Positions 26,143 through 36,112 of a stretch of DNA of 64,000 nt are shown here, in pieces. The stretch's first letter is position 1. The number at the start of each line of letters is the position of its first letter. Origin of the DNA: Borrelia sp. HM (GTDB lineage: Bacteria; Spirochaetota; Spirochaetia; Borreliales; Borreliaceae); the NCBI RefSeq assembly GCF_019669085.1, contig NZ_AP024401.1, forward strand, positions 248,001 through 312,000, written 5' to 3'. A program made the position numbers and the translations under genes. A model generated the notes under the pieces. That model worked only from the letters and a program-made list of their open reading frames with translations. It ran no database searches and was not told the origin of the DNA.

Positions 26143-28251
26143 ATGAAAATTTGGAAAAAAAAAGAAATCGATATCAAAAAAGAAGATATAATCAGTATTG
26201 CAAAAAAGTATAATATTAGCTTTGTTGAAACAACACTATTACTAAGAAGAGAGGTTAAAGAAGAAGACTTTTTATTCTTTATAGAAAGTAGTGTAAACTT
26301 AATGCACAATCCATTTTTATTAAAAAATATAGACAAATTCATTTATAGAATTAATGAAGCCATTGAACATAAAGAAAATATATTGATCTTTGGAGACAAA
26401 GATGCTGATGGAATCACAGCCACAATAATAATGTATGAAACCCTTAAAAATTTTGGAATTAATGTAACCTATAAAATACCCTCTAATGGAGAATTTTATG
26501 GTATAACAAAACAAATCATCGATAAAGCATATGAAAATAAAATATCAATAATCATTACTGTTGATTGTGGAATTTCTAATATCGAAGAAGCAAACTATGC
26601 AAAATCAAAAAATATAGAAGTAATCATCACAGATCATCACCTTCCAAACAAAGAAATTAACACAGAAAATATAATTATTAATCCTCATTTAAAAGGAGAT
26701 CTCTCGCCATTTAAAGAAATTGCTGGATGTTATGTCAGTTTTAAAGCATGTCTTGCACTCCAATTGTCCACCACTAACCTTTATAACAAAAACATCGCTT
26801 TTTTATTTCTAGAAAAATTAAATAATAATATCGTTCTTCATGCAATAGCAATAAACAACTATATTTTAAAAAAATATCTAATGTTAGAAAGTAATAATGA
26901 CTTACAAAGTAATATTCATAAGCTAGAAGAATTCTCAAAAAATAAATACATAATTTTATTTAATAAAGATGAACAAAATCACCTTTTAAATAAATTCTTT
27001 AATAAGAAAATAGATATTGAAACAATTGATATTAGTGAAAATTTTGTAAAAAAGTTTCCAAAATTTTCTAAAAAAACATTAAAAGAACTCATGCAAATTT
27101 GTAAATATTTTAAATATAAAGAAATTGATATCAAAGAAAAATTATATTACATATTCTATAACATCATATTTGAAGTAAATAAAGATATATTAAAAAGCTG
27201 CCTTAAAAATCTTAAATTTGTTGCAATAGGCACTATTGCTGACAATATGCCAATTATCAATGAAAATCGAATAGTTGTAAAAGAAGGACTTAAAGAAATC
27301 GCATTAAGGGAAAATATGTCAATTAATTACCTTTTAAAAGAAGTCAACATACTAACAAAAACAAAAATAACCTCAACAGATATTGCTTTTAAGATTGCTC
27401 CAATACTAAATTCAACAGGAAGACTTGAAAAAGCAGATATTACAATTCAATTTCTATTAACCAAAGATATTAATAAAATAGAAAACAAGTTTAAAGAAAT
27501 TAAAAACATTAATACTTTAAGAAAACATAAAGAAGAAATATCTTGGAATACACATAATGAGAATACCATTTTTAAAAATGATAAATTTATAATATGTTAT
27601 GACAAAAATACTCCAAAAGGAATTAGTTCAAGAATGGCAACAAGGCTTGCTTCCTATTATCAAAAAGTGGCTGTTTTCTTAACAAAACAAGAAAACATAA
27701 TTAAAGGCTCTATAAGATCAAATAATAAAGTAAATTCAAAAGAATTAATTTCAATGATACCGGGTCATTTAATAATGAACTCTGGAGGTCATAAAGCTGC
27801 TGCTGGATTTACATTCTATGAAGATGTATTAAATGAATTTATCAAAGAACTTGAAAACGCTATTGAAAAAATAGAATACAACGAATTAAATGAAGATTCA
27901 ATAATAATCGATGCTATTATACCTAAGAACTTTACAAAAGAAAAACTTGTAAAAATAATAGATTTATTTGAACCTTACGGACATGGTTTTAAAGAATTTA
28001 TTCTCAAAATGGAAGATGTACTAATTCAAGAAATTAGAACAATTGATAAAAATGGAAATTCGAAACATATAAGCATGAAAATCAAAAATAATAGAGATTA
28101 TTATAAAGCCATTTACTTTAATGGAACTCAAAATATTCAAGAACTTGAAATCAAAGATGGACAAAATATAGACATAATATTTACAATTGGCGAAGACTTT
28201 TACAATCAAAGCGAAAAAATTTTAAAAATAATTGATCTTAAAAAGAGATAA
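26143..28251 (+). CDS. recJ: Single-stranded-DNA exonuclease RecJ
   Basis: This 5'-3' single-strand exonuclease of the DHH family acts in gap repair and mismatch repair. Metal-binding motifs are present: GDKDADG around residues 84-90, VDCGIS at 140-145, DHH at 164-166 and GGHKAAAGF in the DHHA1 domain, then a C-terminal OB-like domain. At 702 residues it is longer than common RecJ proteins of about 570. The extra sequence is a lysine/asparagine-rich stretch between roughly residues 215 and 350, inside the DHH half. The ribosome site is weak. It is 22 bases behind the recO-like gene and five bases before an M23 peptidase gene. Confidence 0.93.
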   Translation: MKIWKKKEIDIKKEDIISIAKKYNISFVETTLLLRREVKEEDFLFFIESSVNLMHNPFLLKNIDKFIYRINEAIEHKENILIFGDKDADGITATIIMYETLKNFGINVTYKIPSNGEFYGITKQIIDKAYENKISIIITVDCGISNIEEANYAKSKNIEVIITDHHLPNKEINTENIIINPHLKGDLSPFKEIAGCYVSFKACLALQLSTTNLYNKNIAFLFLEKLNNNIVLHAIAINNYILKKYLMLESNNDLQSNIHKLEEFSKNKYIILFNKDEQNHLLNKFFNKKIDIETIDISENFVKKFPKFSKKTLKELMQICKYFKYKEIDIKEKLYYIFYNIIFEVNKDILKSCLKNLKFVAIGTIADNMPIINENRIVVKEGLKEIALRENMSINYLLKEVNILTKTKITSTDIAFKIAPILNSTGRLEKADITIQFLLTKDINKIENKFKEIKNINTLRKHKEEISWNTHNENTIFKNDKFIICYDKNTPKGISSRMATRLASYYQKVAVFLTKQENIIKGSIRSNNKVNSKELISMIPGHLIMNSGGHKAAAGFTFYEDVLNEFIKELENAIEKIEYNELNEDSIIIDAIIPKNFTKEKLVKIIDLFEPYGHGFKEFILKMEDVLIQEIRTIDKNGNSKHISMKIKNNRDYYKAIYFNGTQNIQELEIKDGQNIDIIFTIGEDFYNQSEKILKIIDLKKR

Positions 28252-28256
28252 AATTA

Positions 28257-29207
28257 ATGCTTCAAATAAAAAACATTTTATTTATTTTTTTTATTTTAAT
28301 AATTGAACTACTCAATATAAATGCAGTAACTGATGATGTCATAAAAATACAATATAAAAACGAAGTTTTTCAGGGAGAAAGCATATACCTTGCAAGTAAC
28401 AAAAATTTTAAAAAACTATCTCTTCTAGGAACAAACCAAAAACCTATCTTAAGTTCTTATCCTTTCAAATTCAACGTAGGAAATAGAAAATACTATATGG
28501 CACTAATAGGCATCACACCAATGATTAAAGAAGGTAAAAGAAAAATCGAAATAGAATTCGAAAATAAAAAATATATAAAGGAAATAGAAATAAAAAAATT
28601 TAACTTTAAAAAAACAATGATTAAATTTAACAAAAAAAAATCCAAGCTCATTAAAAATCAACAGTCGCCTAAAGCAAAAGAACAAGCAGTCACACTATGG
28701 AATATAATTGGAAACATAGGAGACACAACAATATATCACTACGATAAATTAGTTCAACCAATTAAAGATCAATATAAAATAACTAGTCTTTTTGGAGAAC
28801 AAAGAATTTATATGCAAGATAACACTAAAATATCAACAAACTATAAAATGCATAATGGCAAAGATTATGCTACATCTAAAAAAGAAAAAACACCTATTTT
28901 TGCAGCTGGTAAAGGTAAAGTAGTATTTGCAAGAGACAGAGAAATTACCGGTAAAACTGTAATTATCCAACACTTACCAGGGGTATTTACAATTTATTTA
29001 CATCTATCAAAATTTGGAGTAAAAGAGAATACAATAGTAAATACAGGCGAATATATTGGAAACATTGGTAACACAGGAATTTCAACAGGACCCCATCTAC
29101 ATTTTGAAGTCAGAATTAATGGGATCGCAATAAATCCAGATTTTTTCTTTAAGCAAATGCTTATTGACAAAAATCAAATAATCAATAACATTAAGAGAAT
29201 ACAATAA
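28257..29207 (+). CDS. Secreted M23 peptidoglycan peptidase
   Basis: 316 residues. A signal peptide (about 1-23, IELLNINA) is followed by a beta-rich N-terminal domain (about 25-115), a lysine-rich linker and a C-terminal M23 domain. Zinc ligands are intact: MHNGKDYA (H-x3-D) and GPHLHFEVR (H-x-H); YLHLSKF replaces the more usual YAHLS. It should cut peptidoglycan crosslinks in the periplasm. It begins five bases after recJ, with GAGATAAAATTA as a modest ribosome site. It is one of three M23 peptidases in this window, each on a different N-terminal scaffold. Confidence 0.9.
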   Translation: MLQIKNILFIFFILIIELLNINAVTDDVIKIQYKNEVFQGESIYLASNKNFKKLSLLGTNQKPILSSYPFKFNVGNRKYYMALIGITPMIKEGKRKIEIEFENKKYIKEIEIKKFNFKKTMIKFNKKKSKLIKNQQSPKAKEQAVTLWNIIGNIGDTTIYHYDKLVQPIKDQYKITSLFGEQRIYMQDNTKISTNYKMHNGKDYATSKKEKTPIFAAGKGKVVFARDREITGKTVIIQHLPGVFTIYLHLSKFGVKENTIVNTGEYIGNIGNTGISTGPHLHFEVRINGIAINPDFFFKQMLIDKNQIINNIKRIQ

Positions 29208-29225
29208 AAAAGAGGGGGTGATTCT

Positions 29226-29435
29226 TTGGTAACTGTTAATGTTGATAAAAATGAAGGTCTAGAAAAAGCATTGAAACGTTTCAAAAGAATGATTGAAAAA
29301 GAAGCGATAATTAGAGAATGGAAAAGAAGAGAATATTATGAGAAACCATCCACCATTCGAGTTAAAAAAGAAAAAGCATTCAAACGAAAGCAAGCAAAAA
29401 AAGTCAGAAAGCTAAAACAAAAAATTAGCAAATAA
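29226..29435 (+). CDS. rpsU: 30S ribosomal protein S21
   Basis: Small basic ribosomal protein, 69 residues, near the 3' end of 16S rRNA in the 30S subunit. The family pattern is clear: [20 protein letters not shown], then [13 protein letters not shown], then a lysine/arginine-rich tail. The start is a TTG at 29226, with GAGGGGG about seven bases upstream. It is last in the recO-recJ-M23 run and is followed by the best terminator of the window. Confidence 0.96.
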   Translation: MVTVNVDKNEGLEKALKRFKRMIEKEAIIREWKRREYYEKPSTIRVKKEKAFKRKQAKKVRKLKQKISK

Positions 29436-29439
29436 TAAT

Positions 29440-29470
29440 AAAGGGGATATTTATATTAAATATCCCCTTT
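29440..29470. terminator. Two-way intrinsic terminator rpsU / ftsK
   Basis: Thirteen-base perfect arms (29440-29452 and 29458-29470) contain four G-C pairs around the loop atatt and end in TTT on the plus strand. By symmetry the minus strand also ends in TTT. It lies between the convergent ends of rpsU and ftsK and probably stops both. Confidence 0.85.
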
Positions 29471-29479
29471 GTAGATATT

Positions 29480-31849
29480 TTAAATAAAAACATCTCGAGG
29501 TTTTGAACCATTTACAGGCCCTATATATCCCATTTCTTCCATAAGCTCAATAATCCTTGCAGCTCTATTGTAACCTATCTTTAGTCGTCTTTGCAAATAA
29601 GATGCAGATGCTTTCTTGGTAGAACGAACAATTGCAAGAGCTTCATCAAACATAGGCTCATCTTCAGAATTTAGAACCACAGCATTAGCCTCTACAACAC
29701 CACTATCAATAAATATCTCATCATCAATATAATTTGGAGGACCAAATTTTTTTGACTCTTCAACTAATTTATAAACTTCCTTTTCAGTTAAAAATCCACC
29801 TTGAATTCTTTGAGGAAAAGGAGAAGTAGGACTAATATAAAGCATATCTCCTTTTCCTAAAAGTTTCTCAGCACCTGATGCTCCAAGAATTATCCTTGAA
29901 TCCATGGAACTAGCAACCATAAAAGAAATTCTTGAAGGAAAATTGGCTTTTATTACTCCCGTAATAACATCAACAGATGGTCTTTGAGTAGCAAGAACTA
30001 AGTGAATACCAACAGCTCTAGCCATAGCTGCAAGTCTAGAAATTAAATTTTCTAAATCCTTTCTCGCAGAAAGGATCAAATCTGCAAATTCATCAATAAT
30101 TATTACTAAATAAGGTAATGGCACTTCTCTTAATCCTTCTTCTAGTATCTTTTTATTATAGGTATTAATATCTCTCACAAGCAAATTATCAAGAAGAATA
30201 TACCTTCTCTCCATCTCATCAAGACACCAACGAAGAGCCTCTAAGGCTCTATTTACATTAGTAATAACTGGAGTTAACAAATGTGGGATGTCATTAAAAA
30301 GCTTAAGTTCAACAACCTTAGGATCTATTAGCACAAGCTTAACATAATCTGGAGATTTGGAAAAAATAATTGAAGCAATCAGAGAATTCACACAAACAGA
30401 CTTGCCAGCTCCAGTAGCACCTGCTATTAAGAGATGAGGAGCAGTAACAAGATCAAAAACAACATTATTGCCATTAATTTCCTTACCAAGTGCAAAAGGA
30501 ACTTTAAAATCATTATTAAATTCTTTACTATTTATTATCTCTGAAATCAAAATAAATTCTCGTCTTTTATTAGGAATTTCAATCCCAACAGCTTCTTTTC
30601 CAGGAATTGGAGCAATAATTCTAACTCTCACTGCTGCAAGCCTTAATGCAATATTATCAGATATTGAAGTTATTTTTGAAAGCTTAATACCTTTATCGGG
30701 ACGAACAGCATACATTGTAACAACAGGTCCTTTAATAACATCAATAAGTTCAGCATTAATGTTAAATTCCTTAAAAGTGTTTTGTAAAATCATTGACTGT
30801 TTCTGAATATCTCTCTCATATTCAATATCTTCAATTTCACTCTTGGGTTCTCTTTGCTCAAAAACAGAAATATCTATTGAATAACTACTACCATCTTTAT
30901 TTACTAATAAGTCTCCATGCTCAGAACTAACAAAATTCTTTATCATTCCTTTTTTTCTTATGTCAATAGCCTTAATTTTGCCACCAGCCACTAATTTGTT
31001 ATCCTCAAACTCTAATGATTTATACCTAAAACCACCAGATTCAGCATTTAAATTATTCTGAGGTTGCCGATTTTCTAGAAAGGATTGCTTTTCTGATAAA
31101 TCTTCATCTAATTTTTTGATTTTTACATCTGAGTGATCAAAAATGGTCTTATCCAAATCAACATTTAAAGATTTATCGGATTTTCTCAAAAATGTCTTAA
31201 AAGACCATAAAGCTTGATATTCTTCATCATTAATAATATTACTTTCATGTTCATCAGACTCACTTGAATCTAAATTATTCTCAAAATCTTTATAAACTTT
31301 AATATCTTTCTTAATCTTTAAAGTACTTAAAAATGGCAAACAGGAAAAAAAACTTTCAAACAAGATTTTAAACTTAAATACTATAAAATGAAAAGAATCT
31401 AAAATAAAGCTAGCATCATTAAAAAAGACATAATTTAAATAAATCCAAATCATAAGTTCTAAAATTAAAATAAGAAAAATAAAAAAATTGCCAAGCACAA
31501 CTCCAAAATTACTCAAAAACCAACGAATAAAATTAGAAGCATTTTCAAGATCAGAATTAACTTTTAACCACAATGTCAAGGTAAAAAATAAAATAACCGT
31601 ATAATTCCAATTAAATATAAATCTCTTGCTAAACATATTTTTTCGATAAACATACCAATTTACAACTGGATAAAGTATAAGATAAAATGATAAAAACGAA
31701 AAAGTATTAATAAGCATCTGACCTAGAAGATTAAAAACAAAAAATATGAATATATTTCCTACAGGAGTCAAAGCTACAAAAATCGATAATAATATAACAG
31801 CTAACATAAAAAACAATAAAAATTGAAAATAATAATAAAAACTATTCAT
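29480..31849 (-). CDS. ftsK: DNA translocase FtsK/SpoIIIE
   Basis: This septal DNA pump moves chromosomes during division. 789 residues: about four N-terminal membrane helices (residues 1-180), an acidic linker (about 190-300), the translocase motor with Walker A at K483 (GATGAGKS) and Walker [12 protein letters not shown], and a C-terminal winged-helix gamma domain ([20 protein letters not shown]) that reads KOPS-type polarity sequences. It starts within the last four bases of uppP, so it is translationally coupled. Its job on a linear chromosome with hairpin ends, where dimers from circular recombination do not arise, is of interest. Confidence 0.96.
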   Translation of the reverse strand: MNSFYYYFQFLLFFMLAVILLSIFVALTPVGNIFIFFVFNLLGQMLINTFSFLSFYLILYPVVNWYVYRKNMFSKRFIFNWNYTVILFFTLTLWLKVNSDLENASNFIRWFLSNFGVVLGNFFIFLILILELMIWIYLNYVFFNDASFILDSFHFIVFKFKILFESFFSCLPFLSTLKIKKDIKVYKDFENNLDSSESDEHESNIINDEEYQALWSFKTFLRKSDKSLNVDLDKTIFDHSDVKIKKLDEDLSEKQSFLENRQPQNNLNAESGGFRYKSLEFEDNKLVAGGKIKAIDIRKKGMIKNFVSSEHGDLLVNKDGSSYSIDISVFEQREPKSEIEDIEYERDIQKQSMILQNTFKEFNINAELIDVIKGPVVTMYAVRPDKGIKLSKITSISDNIALRLAAVRVRIIAPIPGKEAVGIEIPNKRREFILISEIINSKEFNNDFKVPFALGKEINGNNVVFDLVTAPHLLIAGATGAGKSVCVNSLIASIIFSKSPDYVKLVLIDPKVVELKLFNDIPHLLTPVITNVNRALEALRWCLDEMERRYILLDNLLVRDINTYNKKILEEGLREVPLPYLVIIIDEFADLILSARKDLENLISRLAAMARAVGIHLVLATQRPSVDVITGVIKANFPSRISFMVASSMDSRIILGASGAEKLLGKGDMLYISPTSPFPQRIQGGFLTEKEVYKLVEESKKFGPPNYIDDEIFIDSGVVEANAVVLNSEDEPMFDEALAIVRSTKKASASYLQRRLKIGYNRAARIIELMEEMGYIGPVNGSKPRDVFI

Positions 31850-32655
31850 ATTTTACTAAAGTTCAAAAAGCAATAAATAAAACCTACAAGTACAACCAAA
31901 TAAGCTGAAAAATAATAAATCTTACTATTGTTAAGCATTTTAATAAACAAATTTATTGACAATAGACCAACTGTAAAAGCAACAATGGCTCCCAAATTCA
32001 TCTCAAAAATATTAAAAAGCATATCTTCTCCAAAAAATTCCTTATGCTTTAAAAGCAAACTTCCAAGCACAACAGGAATCAAAGATAAAAAAGAAATTTC
32101 AAATGATTCTGCTCTATTAAACCCAAGCAAAACTGATGTAAAAATTGTAATGCCTGAACGAGAAATCCCTGGCATGACACTAATGCCCTGCATAACGCCA
32201 ATTAAACATCCTGAAAGCAAAATATTATGCTTCAAATTGAAAATTAAAATCTTAGATTCAAGTAAAAATAATAAAATACTTGTCAAAATAAAATTAATTA
32301 AGACCAAATCAAGAGTAAACAATCTATTAAAACTTTCTATAAAAATTCCAATAAATGCTGTAAATAAAGTAATTATTAATATAAGTAATATTAATTTAAA
32401 CTTATCAAGATCCAATGCAGTATTTTTTCTTAAAAAAAATTTTATAAAGATCAAAATCAGTTCTAATATTCGCCTTCTATAATAAAATATTACAACTAAA
32501 ACAGTGGCAAAATGCAAGTAAATATCAAATATAATTGAAATATCAACATGCATAAAATTTTTTATAAGCAACAAATGTCCTGAGCTAGATATAGGCAAAA
32601 ATTCAGTAATTCCTTGAACAAAGCCTAAAATCATAACTTTTAAAATTTTTTCCAT
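31846..32655 (-). CDS. uppP: Undecaprenyl-diphosphatase
   Basis: This integral membrane enzyme recycles the lipid carrier of cell-wall synthesis by removing phosphate from undecaprenyl pyrophosphate. 269 residues, about eight helices. The two BacA/UppP signatures are present: [19 protein letters not shown] near the N-terminus and [19 protein letters not shown] near residue 165. Normal length. The last four bases overlap the ftsK start, and the slt gene is 25 bases upstream, forming a cell-wall/division cluster. Confidence 0.95.
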   Translation of the reverse strand: MEKILKVMILGFVQGITEFLPISSSGHLLLIKNFMHVDISIIFDIYLHFATVLVVIFYYRRRILELILIFIKFFLRKNTALDLDKFKLILLILIITLFTAFIGIFIESFNRLFTLDLVLINFILTSILLFLLESKILIFNLKHNILLSGCLIGVMQGISVMPGISRSGITIFTSVLLGFNRAESFEISFLSLIPVVLGSLLLKHKEFFGEDMLFNIFEMNLGAIVAFTVGLLSINLFIKMLNNSKIYYFSAYLVVLVGFIYCFLNFSKI

Positions 32656-32680
32656 CTAGATCTCAACAACTTCAAAACTC

Positions 32681-34822
32681 TTAAAAAGTAGAGAATTTCC
32701 CCATAATATACTCTATAATAAAGTCCATACCCTTACGATCATACAGAGAATCATATAATACAGCATAAACCAATATCTTTTTAATATAATTTCTAGTTTG
32801 CCCAAAAGGAATTGCTTCGACAAAAAGCTCTTTGGGTAAATGCCCATAGTCTTTTTCCCATTTTCGTACATTGCCAATACCACCATTATAGGATGCAAGC
32901 GCTTTATAAACATCCCCTACCATTCCTATTCTTTTACTTAAATAATAAGTCCCTATAATGATATTATCTTGTGGATGTTTCAAATCATAATCGTAATATT
33001 TGATCTCTTTTGAAACATCAACCGATGTTAAAGGCATAATCTGCATAAGTCCAATAGCACCAACTTTAGATATAGCATCTCTTTTAAAACTACTCTCAGC
33101 CTTTATCAAAGCAAACACAAGACTAGACTCAAGTCCCCGTCTATTTGACCAATAGTTAACTAAATTACTATATAAATAAGGATAAAGACGCCTATAATCA
33201 TCTTTAGTTAAAGCTGAATTATCTTGTCTTACAAGATAATTGATAACAACTGTAGATTCATAATAATATTCATGCTTTATTAGTTCATCATAAAGTTTAC
33301 GATAAAAATTAGGTGAAAACCTATAACCATTCTTAAAATCATTAGCAACAAAAACACTAACATAAGAATGCAAATTAAATTTCAAAAATCCTTCTAAAAA
33401 CTTTTCATAATCAGACTGGTCATAATGAATATCTAAACTATTTTCAAAAAAATCATTAATACCTTGTTTTAATAAATATTTGCTCATAAATGAGGCATAA
33501 GATGTCTGATTATACTCAATAGAAGAATGTAAAAGTTCAATATACTCATCTTTTGATTTAGCATTAATAAATTTATGATATATAAGCCTTGCATTAATAA
33601 AAGCAAGCCTAGATAAAATGGCTTTATCAATAACATCTTGACCATTACGATAAAGTGCATATAAATTATCATAATCTTCAAGTTGTATAGCCTCTAAAAT
33701 ATACTCGTCTAAAACTTTAATAAAACTAAGCTCATTTTTATCTTTATCGGTATAAAATTTAGTTATATTTTGGACAAAATAATTTCGTGCATCTTTAGTA
33801 AAGATTAAATTACTAAAAATTTCATTAAGCATTTCTAGTCTATAAGGTTCATCTTTAAAAGAAGTATTTTCTAAATATTTAACTATACTAGTAAAACCTA
33901 CATCTTTTTTCAACCTTAAATTAATAAGTCCTAAGTAATAATCCTTATAAATACTATTTAAATTATTAAAAAAGAGCAATGCCTTGCTCATATGCCCTGA
34001 ACCCACAAAAGACTTATAAACATCATTTAAAAATGTAAAATTATTATAATACTTATTAAAATCATCACTTAATATACTAACTGCACGTCTTAAATCTCCA
34101 TTAGCTACTAAGGCTTTAAATTTAACAAGATTTAAAAAATCTGAACTTAAAAGACCAGACCGATCCTCAAGAGTAAGATAATCATGAGCCCTTATATGTA
34201 AGTATCCTGCCGGCAAATCTTCAAATAACTTCTTGAAATAAATTAATGATGAATTAATATCAGCAGCATTAAAATAAAGAACTGCTTTAAATAAAATATT
34301 TTCTTGTTCTTGGGATTGTGAAAAATCCATCTTTTCCAATTTATTTAAAACCAAAAGCGCTTCATTGTTCTTTTTTTGCCAATAAAGACTCTTAAAATAA
34401 CCCAACATAATAAATTTATTACTGTCGTATTTTGTATAAAGCTTATGTCCAATAACTTCAGCCTCAGAATATTCCTTTCTATAATTATGATATTCAAGAA
34501 TCTTAATACCAGCAAATTGTGAGATAATATCATTCCCACTCTTTATTGCCTTATACATATATTCCTTAAACTTCTCGTTGTATCCTATTTTCTTAAAAAG
34601 ATAAGCAATATACACATAAGAACTGGAATCTATTCCAAAATATTCATCGAAATTTTGATTTTTATAATTAAAATTCCATAACCAATTCAGATTATTTAAA
34701 TCAAAATCAGATACATTTTTTCTAACTATATTATTGCTTGAAGACCCTTCTCCACAAGAACAAGACAATAAACTTAATAAGAAAAAACAAATGATTTGCT
34801 TAAACATAATTATTTGTTTCAT
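32681..34822 (-). CDS. slt: Lytic transglycosylase, Slt70-like lipoprotein
   Basis: It cleaves peptidoglycan glycan strands to anhydro-muropeptides. 713 residues. The signal peptide ends in LLSLLSCSC, with C21 or C23 as probable lipid site. A long alpha-helical superhelix (about 40-560) is followed by the SLT domain. The catalytic glutamate is E576 (FALIKAESSFK), followed by VGAIGLMQIMP and ASYNGGIGNV, all intact. It is probably anchored to a membrane. The ATG overlaps the stop of the upstream gene by four bases. Confidence 0.94.
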   Translation of the reverse strand: MKQIIMFKQIICFFLLSLLSCSCGEGSSSNNIVRKNVSDFDLNNLNWLWNFNYKNQNFDEYFGIDSSSYVYIAYLFKKIGYNEKFKEYMYKAIKSGNDIISQFAGIKILEYHNYRKEYSEAEVIGHKLYTKYDSNKFIMLGYFKSLYWQKKNNEALLVLNKLEKMDFSQSQEQENILFKAVLYFNAADINSSLIYFKKLFEDLPAGYLHIRAHDYLTLEDRSGLLSSDFLNLVKFKALVANGDLRRAVSILSDDFNKYYNNFTFLNDVYKSFVGSGHMSKALLFFNNLNSIYKDYYLGLINLRLKKDVGFTSIVKYLENTSFKDEPYRLEMLNEIFSNLIFTKDARNYFVQNITKFYTDKDKNELSFIKVLDEYILEAIQLEDYDNLYALYRNGQDVIDKAILSRLAFINARLIYHKFINAKSKDEYIELLHSSIEYNQTSYASFMSKYLLKQGINDFFENSLDIHYDQSDYEKFLEGFLKFNLHSYVSVFVANDFKNGYRFSPNFYRKLYDELIKHEYYYESTVVINYLVRQDNSALTKDDYRRLYPYLYSNLVNYWSNRRGLESSLVFALIKAESSFKRDAISKVGAIGLMQIMPLTSVDVSKEIKYYDYDLKHPQDNIIIGTYYLSKRIGMVGDVYKALASYNGGIGNVRKWEKDYGHLPKELFVEAIPFGQTRNYIKKILVYAVLYDSLYDRKGMDFIIEYIMGKFSTF

Positions 34823-35958
34823 ATTTCATATTTATAAATTTTTTCTTCTTTATAAAAAGAAAAACAAGAAATTGCAAAATTTCTATGATTTAACACTTTA
34901 GAAAAAATTAAAAATAACGAAAAGAATATTAAAAGAAATAAAGAAACAAGACTTAAATAAAGCATAGAAGTTTGAATAAGTCCTTCTTCTTCTTCTAAGT
35001 TTAAGCTAGACTTACTATCTTCAACATCTATAGTAAAATCTTGATCACCAAAATCATCTAAATCAATACTATCAAATTCACTCTCAACAAATTCTTTATC
35101 AAGATCTGTCATAATTGACTCAACATTCAAATTATCAAAATCGTCAGAATAAGTACTTACATCATTATCATTAACAGAAATATTACCTAAATCAGAAGTA
35201 TCCTTATTAACAGTATTATTTTCATTAATTATATGTCTAATCTCACTCCCTTTATCAATGGGAGTCCCAAATCTATCTTTTCCAACTCCAATATCAAAAT
35301 TTCCTGAATTTAAATTAAGATTAGAATTAGAATTTAAATCTTCTTTAGATAATTTATAATTATCTGAACTTAAAAAATTTGAAGATAAGTTTAAATTACT
35401 CTCATTATTAGAAAAATTTTCGTCCATGAGCAAACTTTGAGGCTCTCTCAAATGATCAACATTATCCAAGAGCTCATCTAAATAATCCTCTTGGCTTTGC
35501 ACCAAAACACCTTCTGATTTTTTACCAACTTCATTTTCATTTTCCAATTCCAAATCACTCAAACTATTAGGTAAATTATCCAATTTAGTACTACTTAAAG
35601 ACCCACTAAGTCCTTTGGCAGAACTACTTGTACTAAGCTTAATTGACTTTAAATCAAACTTAGATTTATTTGTAATTCCACCACACTCACCATAAACATA
35701 CAAAACCATAGAAGCTATTCTGCAATAAACATTTACACTGGAACTTTCCTTTATGAGATTATTTAAGAAAAAAGAACCAATGAAAATAGGATTAGAAAAA
35801 TCTTTATATTCACTAATATAAAAATCTAATTTTACATCGGTTTCATCTTCAAACTTACCCAATGTTACTCTTTTTACAGCAACATCATCTAAATTCAAAA
35901 TCGAAAAATATTCATTATCAGAAAGCTTTATTGCTAAAAATCCTTTCAAGAATTCCAA
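34819..35958 (-). CDS. Acidic single-pass membrane protein, function unknown
   Basis: 379 residues, start TTG at 35958 with AAAGGA eight bases upstream. The folded N-terminal part (about 1-110) is beta-rich, for example EYFSILNLDDVAVKRVTLGK. A long low-complexity stretch (about 115-325) is rich in Asn, Asp, Ser and Leu. One membrane helix (about 332-355, LSLVSLFLLIFFSLFLIF) and a short basic tail follow. There is no signal peptide, so the N-terminal domain is probably cytoplasmic. It is upstream of and overlaps slt by four bases. No family was recognised. The equivalent in B. burgdorferi is, from memory, BB0260. Confidence 0.8.
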   Translation of the reverse strand: MEFLKGFLAIKLSDNEYFSILNLDDVAVKRVTLGKFEDETDVKLDFYISEYKDFSNPIFIGSFFLNNLIKESSSVNVYCRIASMVLYVYGECGGITNKSKFDLKSIKLSTSSSAKGLSGSLSSTKLDNLPNSLSDLELENENEVGKKSEGVLVQSQEDYLDELLDNVDHLREPQSLLMDENFSNNESNLNLSSNFLSSDNYKLSKEDLNSNSNLNLNSGNFDIGVGKDRFGTPIDKGSEIRHIINENNTVNKDTSDLGNISVNDNDVSTYSDDFDNLNVESIMTDLDKEFVESEFDSIDLDDFGDQDFTIDVEDSKSSLNLEEEEGLIQTSMLYLSLVSLFLLIFFSLFLIFSKVLNHRNFAISCFSFYKEEKIYKYEI

Positions 35959-36112
35959 CCTTTTTGTCCTTTCCTTTTACAAAAAACAACTTCATATATG
36001 ATTAACTATGATAATAGTATAATATAATTAATGTTATATTCAACTTAAAAGTAGCTTTTATTTAAAAGAAAATACTTAGGTTATATGAATTAAATCTTTA
36101 GGAGATGTTAGG

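Noticed and set aside
30468-30806. 112-codon plus-strand ORF opposite ftsK
   Set aside because: Antisense shadow of the FtsK motor region; no start signals.
31928-32482. 184-codon plus-strand ORF opposite uppP
   Set aside because: Lysine/serine-rich antisense translation of a membrane gene without a ribosome site; a shadow of uppP.
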